Below, piece after piece: positions 1-5,719 of a DNA stretch of 17,972 nt. The stretch comes from Chloroflexota bacterium (GTDB taxonomy: Bacteria > Chloroflexota > Anaerolineae > 4572-78): contig JAJRSQ010000406.1 of the NCBI GenBank assembly GCA_024278725.1, forward strand, positions 1-17,972, read 5' to 3'. The notes beneath the pieces are model-generated. The model did not search any database, was not told the DNA's origin, and saw only the letters and a list, made by a program, of their open reading frames with translations. The position numbers and the translations under genes were made by a program. The number at the start of each line of letters is the position of its first letter. The stretch's first letter is position 1.

Positions 1-1523
1 ACGCCGACCGTTCCATCCGTCACTGTGCCGGTGATGACCGCATCTTTCGCCACCAACGTAATTACCCCCAAATCGAAGGTGCTGTTCGGTTCCACAAAAA
101 TGGGGTCGATGGTCGGTCCCATATACTGCGGATTCTGCGAATGCACCACCACTTTATACCCGCCGCTGGGCAGGGTGATGGTGAACGCCTCGCCGGGCTG
201 AACCTCCGTGCGCCGCCCGATACCTTCGTTATTGAAGATGGCAACCGTCACCGTGATGGGGTCGCCGGGGAAAATGACCGTACCGCCCGGCAACGCCACC
301 GACCCGATGACACTCGCGTCGGCGGAAAGAACCTCAAAGTTCTGGGTTTTATTTTCGGTAGATGTGTCGAATTTGAAATACACCAATTGGGGGGGCTTGT
401 TGAAAACCCAATCGGCGGGCACAGTGGTGCTGATGGGCTTGACGGTCATCGCCCACAAACCGGATGACAGTTGCATTTGATATTGCCCGCTCGCATCCGT
501 GAACGCCCGCGCTTCCCCGCGCCGGTCAACTCGGTGCGCCATCACGAGCGCATTTTGCACCGGAAGCCCGGCGCTGCCCGCCTGTTGCACCATCACCGCG
601 CCGGAAACCGTTTTTTCGCTGCTGCCGAAAGTGAGGGTGAACGGATTGCTGCCGCTCGGAATGGTCACCGTCTGCACGGCAGGGGGAACCAAATCGTGGC
701 GGTCAAACGATGGGACTGCTCCCAGACGGTAATCGCCGTTCGGCAACCCGCCGAGCGCCCAGAAGCCACTGGCGCTGGTACGGTCGGTTGCGCTGGCAAT
801 GGGCGTGCCCGACGGGGCATTTTGCACCGCCACCACCGCCACATTGCGAACGGGGTTGCCAAGCGAATCTTTTGCCCATCCCCACAACTGCGCATCGGTC
901 AGGGTGAGGGTGCAGGTCAGACAACCACCCACCAGCGCCGGAACGGGGTCGGATTGCCAATACGGGACATCCGTTTCCGGGAACGCCACCAAAGCGTAAC
1001 TGCCGAGGGGTAATCCGCCGATGGCAAAAGTGCCGCCCGGCGCGAAAACCGCTTGCAGCACGGTGTGCCCGCCCGCGTAAACCTTCACCGTTGCCGTAAC
1101 GGGCGTGGTTCCGTCGGGGGCGAAAACCGTGCCGGTGATTTGTGGTTGGGTCAGCGCCAATGAAACACTCGTCACCGCGCTGCCGAGCACGGAGACGGGT
1201 TTCAAGTGCGATTGCGTCAACCCGGACGACGCGGGCGGTACGGCTTTCAGCACGTACAGCCCATTCCCCACCGGACCGATGCTGAACGAGCCATCGCTCA
1301 CATTTACCGTCGCCTGCCCCATCATCGTATCGGAACCGGCGTGGAATATTTTCACCACCGTTCCGTTTGGCAGGGGGTAACCGGGTGGCGTTGTCACCGT
1401 CCCGCTGATGGTGCCGCCGGTCGCCATCGCCAGCGCCAGCGTACTGCCGATAATCGCCAGCACCAGCACTAAAAATACAACCAGCATCACCCGTTTTGTT
1501 TTTGCGTGTGATTTCTTCAGCAT
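1..1523 (-). CDS. Secreted multi-repeat carboxypeptidase-regulatory/Ig-like surface protein (C-terminus off the window)
   Basis: The reading frame is open from ATG 1523-1521 to the left edge, giving 507 codons with no stop. The start follows a strong AAGGAGG Shine-Dalgarno with a 6-nt spacer. Residues 1-35 look like a signal peptide: a basic K/R-rich start, then a hydrophobic run around VVFLVLVLAIIG and an ALA-type cleavage region. The rest is a chain of roughly 85-100-residue beta-rich repeats. They begin near residues 38, 128, 212, 305, 404 and 496 with similar openings (ISGTV, ITGTV, LWGWA, VSGAV, VIGSV, ITGTV) and often contain G-x-F/Y-x-I/L turns such as GTFAIGGLPLGSY. This is the pattern of CarboxypepD_reg / SpaA-like folds. 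A CxxC sits at residues 201-204. No catalytic domain is visible, and any anchor or enzyme module would lie beyond the left edge. The likely role is structural or adhesive at the cell surface. Confidence is high for a secreted repeat protein and low for its function. Confidence 0.8.
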   Translation of the reverse strand, partial: MLKKSHAKTKRVMLVVFLVLVLAIIGSTLALAMATGGTISGTVTTPPGYPLPNGTVVKIFHAGSDTMMGQATVNVSDGSFSIGPVGNGLYVLKAVPPASSGLTQSHLKPVSVLGSAVTSVSLALTQPQITGTVFAPDGTTPVTATVKVYAGGHTVLQAVFAPGGTFAIGGLPLGSYALVAFPETDVPYWQSDPVPALVGGCLTCTLTLTDAQLWGWAKDSLGNPVRNVAVVAVQNAPSGTPIASATDRTSASGFWALGGLPNGDYRLGAVPSFDRHDLVPPAVQTVTIPSGSNPFTLTFGSSEKTVSGAVMVQQAGSAGLPVQNALVMAHRVDRRGEARAFTDASGQYQMQLSSGLWAMTVKPISTTVPADWVFNKPPQLVYFKFDTSTENKTQNFEVLSADASVIGSVALPGGTVIFPGDPITVTVAIFNNEGIGRRTEVQPGEAFTITLPSGGYKVVVHSQNPQYMGPTIDPIFVEPNSTFDLGVITLVAKDAVITGTVTDGTVG

Positions 1524-1529
1524 GCAAAG

Positions 1530-1550
1530 CCTCCTTCTAAAAATTTTTAG
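1530..1550 (-). promoter_or_regulatory. Ribosome binding site plus 14-bp palindrome upstream of the repeat protein
   Basis: The minus strand carries AAGGAGG at 1536-1530, six bases before the ATG. Immediately upstream is a perfect 14-bp palindrome, CTAAAAATTTTTAG, at 1537-1550. In RNA it would be a weak AT-only hairpin beside the ribosome site; as DNA it could be a bent or protein-binding tract. No convincing -35/-10 pair for this gene was found in 1551-1700. Confidence 0.5.
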
Positions 1551-1700
1551 GTATTCCGGACTGCCATATACTTATTAAGACGTTTCGCCACCCTGATCGA
1601 TACCGACGCAAAAGCCGACAGCGCAAATAATTCTTTACGTATGCGAATTGTCTTGCGAAGCAATCTGATTATTTCACAAATTTGTAAGGATTGCGTATTA

Positions 1701-1770
1701 AAAATGTAAAAAATGTGGCGAAAATGTAAAAAGTTGACGGTCGATGCGAAAAAAGGTATACTTTTTTTCG
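1701..1770 (+). promoter_or_regulatory. Sigma70-type promoter of rlmN with upstream A-tract direct repeats
   Basis: The -35 box TTGACG (1734-1739) and the -10 box TATACT (1757-1762) are separated by exactly 17 bases, and each differs from consensus at one position. Transcription should begin near 1769, about 55 bases before the rlmN ATG. Just upstream, AAAATGTAAAAA occurs twice, at 1701-1712 and 1721-1732, 20 bases apart, so both copies lie on about the same helix face, as in an UP element or tandem operator. The -10 lies inside a near-palindrome, CGAAAAAAG-GTATA-CTTTTTTTCG (1747-1770). An in-frame ATG at 1744 lies between the -35 and -10 boxes, so it cannot start translation from this transcript. 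Confidence 0.8.
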
Positions 1771-1777
1771 ATATTCG

Positions 1778-1810
1778 ACGCCGCGTGGATTCAGTGGCGT
1801 TTTCTTTTTT
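1778..1810 (+). terminator. Leader hairpin followed by T-tract: possible attenuator upstream of rlmN
   Basis: ACGCCGC (1778-1784) pairs with GTGGCGT (1794-1800), seven pairs including one G-U, around a 9-base loop. TTTCTTTTTT (1801-1810) follows directly. It lies wholly between the predicted transcription start (about 1769) and the rlmN ATG (1825), where an intrinsic terminator would act as an attenuator. No clear alternative antiterminator stem or leader peptide was identified. Confidence 0.45.
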
Positions 1811-1824
1811 GTGAAAGATACATC

Positions 1825-2901
1825 ATGACGAAACAAAACTTACTCGATTTAAATAAACCCGACCTCACCGCAATGCTGGCGGAAATGGGCGAGCCTGCTT
1901 TCCGCGCCAAACAGGTTTGGGCGTGGCTGTACCGCCATCACGCCGCCAATTTCGATGAGATGACCAACCTGTCGAAACCGCTGCGGGCAAAACTGGCGGC
2001 ACGCGCCGAAATCGCCCTGCCATCGCCGGTCGCCGTGCTGACCTCCGGCGATGACGAAACCGTGAAGACGCTGTTCAACCTCGGCGGGACGGAGGAAATT
2101 GAAGTGGTGTTGATGCGCTACGACAAACGCCGCACCCTCTGCATCAGCACCCAAGCCGGGTGCGCGATGGCTTGCCCCTTTTGCGCCACCGGACAGATGG
2201 GTTTCCGTCGTAACCTTTCGGCGGGGGAGATTGTGTCTCAAGTATTATACTATGCCCGCATGTTACGTTCAACCGACGAAAAGGTGACGAACATCGTTTT
2301 TATGGGGATGGGCGAACCGCTGGCGAATTATGCCGCCACGTGGGAAGCCGTCCACCGCCTCAACGACCCGGACGGGTTTGGGTTGGGCGCGCGCCATATG
2401 ACCCTCTCCACCGTGGGGCTGGTTCCCGCCATCCGCCAAATGAGCCGCGAGCCGGAACAAGTCGGGCTGGCGGTATCGCTCCATGCGCCGAACGACCCGC
2501 TGCGCGACGAGCTGGTTCCCGTCAATCGCCGGTATCCGCTGGCAATGCTGATGGACGCCGTGCGCGATTACATCACCATCACCCACCGCCGCGTCACCTT
2601 TGAATACGCGCTAATGGACGGCAAAAACGACAGCCCCCGCCACGCCGATGAACTGGCGACGTTGCTGCGCGGGCTACTGTGTCATGTAAACCTCATCCCG
2701 CTGAACCCCACTGACGGCAGCCCGTATGGCGGCTCGCCCGCCGAGCGGGTGTACGCCTTCCGCGACCGTTTGCAAGCGGCGGGCATCCCCGTCACCGTGC
2801 GCATCCGCCGGGGGATTGACATTCAAGCCGGGTGCGGGCAACTGCGCGCCAAACATCGCCGCGAAAATTCCGGCGCACCCAAAACCGCACCGACCGAGTG
2901 A
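1825..2901 (+). CDS. rlmN: Dual-specificity 23S rRNA (A2503-C2) / tRNA (A37-C2) methyltransferase RlmN
   Basis: This is a radical-SAM enzyme of 358 residues, the normal family length. It methylates C2 of A2503 in 23S rRNA and of A37 in some tRNAs. The [4Fe-4S]/SAM motif CxxxCxxC is present as C113, C117 and C120 (AGCAMACPFC). C106 and C337 (QAGCGQL) match the catalytic pair that resolves and carries the methyl group in E. coli RlmN. GMGEPLANY (about 161-169) and SLHAPND (about 219-225) are further family signatures. The ATG at 1825 was chosen because the same frame's earlier ATG (1744) lies upstream of the -10 box, and because MTKQNLLDLN is a typical RlmN N-terminus. The Shine-Dalgarno is weak (GAAAGA). 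It appears monocistronic, with a terminator 210 bases downstream. The last ~15 residues are a variable, charged tail. The absence of Cfr-type resistance signatures supports RlmN. Confidence 0.96.
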   Translation: MTKQNLLDLNKPDLTAMLAEMGEPAFRAKQVWAWLYRHHAANFDEMTNLSKPLRAKLAARAEIALPSPVAVLTSGDDETVKTLFNLGGTEEIEVVLMRYDKRRTLCISTQAGCAMACPFCATGQMGFRRNLSAGEIVSQVLYYARMLRSTDEKVTNIVFMGMGEPLANYAATWEAVHRLNDPDGFGLGARHMTLSTVGLVPAIRQMSREPEQVGLAVSLHAPNDPLRDELVPVNRRYPLAMLMDAVRDYITITHRRVTFEYALMDGKNDSPRHADELATLLRGLLCHVNLIPLNPTDGSPYGGSPAERVYAFRDRLQAAGIPVTVRIRRGIDIQAGCGQLRAKHRRENSGAPKTAPTE

Positions 2902-3115
2902 CTCAAATCTTTTTCAGACGCAGATACACGCAACCCAATGTGCAATTCTTTTCAGTAGTGCCCAAATAGCACAGAGTCTTTGGGAATTCAGGGGGTTTGT
3001 CATTGCGAGCGAAGCGAAGCAATCTCTATGAATAGAAAATCCGCGCCATCCGCGTCATCTGCGTTCTGTTTTGGCATTATATGGCAATCCGCGTTTCCCG
3101 CGTCTATCCGCGCCC
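2902..3115. repeat. Intergenic cluster of short repeats (9-nt ATCCGCGxx units and a dispersed-type repeat)
   Basis: This is non-coding sequence between the convergent rlmN and chemoreceptor genes. Units of the form ATCCGCGYY occur in two blocks of three, at 3039-3065 and 3087-3114. An inverted copy, CAGACGCAGAT, lies at 2915-2925 and pairs with ATCTGCGTTCTG at 3057-3068, so about 150 bp could fold back. Between them, 2997-3026 contains CATTGCGAGCGAAGCGAAGC followed by AATCTC. From memory, this is a dispersed bacterial repeat often mistranslated as VIASEAKQS in spurious small proteins. No real gene is supported here. Confidence 0.6.
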
Positions 3116-3138
3116 CATAAAAACATCGGGGCGTTTTT
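3111..3138 (+). terminator. Rho-independent terminator for the rlmN transcript
   Basis: CGCCCC (3111-3116) pairs with GGGGCG (3128-3133) across an 11-base A-rich loop, and TTTTT follows at 3134-3138. The T-tract is only on the plus-strand side, so it terminates rightward transcription. It abuts the stop codon of the convergent chemoreceptor gene and its left arm is part of the last ATCCGCGCC unit. Confidence 0.7.
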
Positions 3139-5507
3139 CAATGAATGCACGGACCCAAACCCACATCAATGCCCGCGATGTGTTTCACCAGCCAATCGCC
3201 CATCTCTTTTTGCACCCGCAAAACCAGTTCGGTCGTCGCGCCGTTGTGACGGAAATCCTCCCAGAGCGCATCGAAAGTTTCCACAAATTTATCGTGCGCC
3301 TTTTTGTTTTTCCCCGCCACCGGGCACTGGTATTTTTCCATGCACTGCTCTTCATAACTGAAGTGCAAATCCACATACTCCGCCAATTCCGATAAAACAC
3401 TTTCGATGGCAACTTTCCCCTGCCCGGTCTGCATCGCATCCATCAACGCATTAATCAGGTCGAAAAGTTTTTGGTGGTGCTGATCCACCGTCGGTTCGCC
3501 CGTTGAAAGCGCTTCCGTCCACACATATTTCCCGTCTTTCTTGAATTGCTCTTTGCGAATCGGTTTCTTTTTGCCGTTGGGGGCGGCAGGTTTGGGCGAA
3601 GTGACCGCGCGGGGAACTGTTTTCGTCGCCGATTTTGCCACCTTTTGCGGAGGGCTTTGACGGGGAGCGGGTTTAGGGGCGGGACGGCGCACCGGTTCCG
3701 GCTTTGCGGGAACCGGTTTGCGCGGGGTGAACGTCGGCGTGGATTTTTGGGAACGCGAGCCGCCCTCTTCCTGAATGTTGAATTGCTGAACGGCGGCATT
3801 CAACGCCGCGACTGCCTCGTGCAGCCCTTGCGCCGTGCGGGCAACTTCATCCATTTGTGCGGTCATCTCTTCCGTTGCCGCGCTGATGTCCTGCGTGCTG
3901 TCCTGCGTTTCCCGGCTGATTGCCTGTACACTGTTGATGGACAACAGCACCTCGTTGGAACTCGCTGCCATTTCCTCCGTGGAAGCGGTATTTTCCTCAA
4001 TCACCGCGCTGACGGTCTCCATCTCCTCCACCAATTGCCCGGAGGCGGAACTCATATCATCGGCGGCGGCGGCGATTTCCTCCGTCTGCCGGTTCACAGC
4101 TTCCGCGCTCGACAAAATCACCTTCAACGCTTCCCCGGCTTGGTCGGCTTCTGTTGCCCCCTGCTCCACCGCCCGCGAGCCGTCCGCCATCGCTTCCACG
4201 GCTTCCGTGACCGTGTACTGAATGCCTTGAATCAAGTTGCCGATTTCACCCGCGGCTTCCGCCGATTTTTCCGCCAGCTTCCGCACTTCATCCGCCACCA
4301 CGGCGAACCCTTTGCCGTGTTCGCCTGCCCGCGCCGCTTCGATGGCGGCATTGAGCGCCAGCAAATTCGTTTGCGAAGCGATGTCATCAATGGTTTCCAA
4401 AATGGCACCAATCTGTTTCGACCGCTCGCCCATTTCCTGAATGCGGATTGCCAACTGGTCAACCGTATCTTTGATGTTCTGCATCCCGCCGACGACGCGA
4501 TTGATGGTTTCCACGCCGGTGCGCGCGGCTTCCGCCGATTCCGCCGAGCCTTCCGCCCCGGAACGCGCCAGCGCCGCCACCCGCTCGATGATGTCCGCCA
4601 GTTTGGCGGTCACTTCCGAAGTGCGTCCCGCCGCGCTGGCTTGCTCCTGTGCCCCTTGCGCCACGCCGTCCACCGCCCGCGACACCTGTTCGATGATGTC
4701 CGCCGCATGGTTAATCTCCGAACCCTGTTTTTCAACCGCAACCAAAGTCGATTGCAACGATTCCGAGATTTGTTGCGCGGCGATGTTGGTCTGTTCCGCC
4801 GCCGCCGCCAATTCGCGCGCCACCCGCGACAACTCCTCGCTGGTGGTTTTGGTTTGTCTCACCACGTTCTGCATCAGGCTCTTCAGCGCGAAATAATATT
4901 CCGAAAGGTCTTCCTTCGATTTATCGGCAACAGTGACCCGCGACACGTCCAACCCCACCGACTGCAAATAATCGTAAAAAAATGCGTCACCGACCGCTTG
5001 AATATCATAATTGAAAATAGTGCCGATGACCCGTTCTGCATGCGCCCACAACGGCAAGTTGTACCAGAAATGTTTGCGCAGATATTTTCGCACCAGTTTT
5101 TGGTAAATCACATAACTGCCGATGTACCACTTTTGGGGCAGATTGATGATGTTATGGCGTCTGCCGATGGCTAATCTGCGTTCAAAATAGGTTGCGCCAA
5201 ACCCTTCATCGGATTTTGCCGCCTCAAAAATGTCGCGGAAATATTGCGCCTGCGTTTTTTCCACGCGAGCGCGGAGTTGCTCGATGGATAAATTGTGCTG
5301 TTTGGCATACGCCGCGAAAAACTCGTATGTGGGGGGGAACGAAAATTGGTGGTCGTAAAACTCTTTCGCAATTTGGTCGGCGACTTTATCCGCCCATCCG
5401 GACAAACGACGCAATAATTTGATGTCCTTTTCCGTGATTAGCAAAAATTGAAGCCGTAACTTCAGGTTTTCATCATTGATGCGGTACAGGTCAACAAGTT
5501 TACTCAT
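3138..5507 (-). CDS. Soluble methyl-accepting chemotaxis protein with N-terminal protoglobin and C-terminal hemerythrin domains
   Basis: The 789-residue protein has no signal peptide or membrane segment, so it is a cytoplasmic receptor. Residues 1-185 are a globin-coupled-sensor protoglobin with the motif IGRRHNIINLPQKWYIGSY; H118 is the expected proximal heme ligand. Residues ~220-575 form the coiled-coil signalling domain, with no HAMP, and the conserved hairpin tip around IDDIASQTNLLALNAAIEAA (373-392) and GKGFAVVADEVRKLAEKS that binds CheA/CheW. A Pro/Lys-rich linker covers ~588-650. Residues ~660-789 are a bacteriohemerythrin domain with H678, H715, E719, H738, H776 and D781 as diiron ligands. 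The expected His four residues before H738 is Asn (N734). The start has GGAG six bases upstream. Predicted role: O2/NO or redox sensing feeding a Che system. No che genes lie in the window. It is transcribed alone, after the terminator of the upstream channel gene. Confidence 0.93.
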   Translation of the reverse strand: MSKLVDLYRINDENLKLRLQFLLITEKDIKLLRRLSGWADKVADQIAKEFYDHQFSFPPTYEFFAAYAKQHNLSIEQLRARVEKTQAQYFRDIFEAAKSDEGFGATYFERRLAIGRRHNIINLPQKWYIGSYVIYQKLVRKYLRKHFWYNLPLWAHAERVIGTIFNYDIQAVGDAFFYDYLQSVGLDVSRVTVADKSKEDLSEYYFALKSLMQNVVRQTKTTSEELSRVARELAAAAEQTNIAAQQISESLQSTLVAVEKQGSEINHAADIIEQVSRAVDGVAQGAQEQASAAGRTSEVTAKLADIIERVAALARSGAEGSAESAEAARTGVETINRVVGGMQNIKDTVDQLAIRIQEMGERSKQIGAILETIDDIASQTNLLALNAAIEAARAGEHGKGFAVVADEVRKLAEKSAEAAGEIGNLIQGIQYTVTEAVEAMADGSRAVEQGATEADQAGEALKVILSSAEAVNRQTEEIAAAADDMSSASGQLVEEMETVSAVIEENTASTEEMAASSNEVLLSINSVQAISRETQDSTQDISAATEEMTAQMDEVARTAQGLHEAVAALNAAVQQFNIQEEGGSRSQKSTPTFTPRKPVPAKPEPVRRPAPKPAPRQSPPQKVAKSATKTVPRAVTSPKPAAPNGKKKPIRKEQFKKDGKYVWTEALSTGEPTVDQHHQKLFDLINALMDAMQTGQGKVAIESVLSELAEYVDLHFSYEEQCMEKYQCPVAGKNKKAHDKFVETFDALWEDFRHNGATTELVLRVQKEMGDWLVKHIAGIDVGLGPCIH

Positions 5508-5559
5508 AGTTTTCTCCAGCGGGAATCAGGATTCAATATTGTGAAATACTGTCCATGTT

Positions 5560-5588
5560 ATTATCGGATAGAATGCCGGAAAACTCCA
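5560..5588 (-). promoter_or_regulatory. Weak candidate promoter for the chemoreceptor gene
   Basis: On the minus strand TGGAGT (5588-5583) and GATAAT (5565-5560) are 17 bases apart, giving a start near 5553 and a leader of about 45 bases. The -10 matches consensus at 5 of 6 positions and the -35 at only 3 of 6. It is offered because the upstream gene has its own terminator, so a promoter must lie in 5508-5664. Confidence 0.3.
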
Positions 5589-5650
5589 TAAAAGTTACGT
5601 AAAGGTTTTGCAAAATTGTGGAAAATCTCTCAATAATTCACGCTAACCGT

Positions 5651-5689
5651 GAAAACAACAACAAAAGGGCGAACACGCGGTTCGCCCTT
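5651..5689 (-). terminator. Rho-independent terminator of the K+ channel gene
   Basis: On the minus strand AAGGGCGAAC and GTTCGCCCTT form a perfect 10-bp stem (5689-5680 with 5674-5665) around a 5-base loop. TTGTTGTTGTTTTC follows. It lies 30 bases past the channel stop codon and separates that transcript from the downstream chemoreceptor gene. Confidence 0.85.
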
Positions 5690-5719
5690 GCGGAAAAGCT
5701 ATTCAACTGTAGTGCCGAG

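Noticed and set aside
703..1527. A 274-codon minus-strand frame starting near the repeat protein start
   Set aside because: It is out of frame with the signal-peptide frame, begins at a TTG inside the Shine-Dalgarno spacer, and lacks any hydrophobic leader or repeat pattern.
2726..3031. A 101-codon plus-strand frame overlapping the rlmN end and running into the repeat region
   Set aside because: Its tail is the VIASEAKQS translation of a dispersed DNA repeat, which is a known kind of spurious call.
3546..5174. A 542-codon plus-strand open frame
   Set aside because: It is antisense to the chemoreceptor coiled coil. Its R/H/F-rich product has no family features and no ribosome site or promoter.
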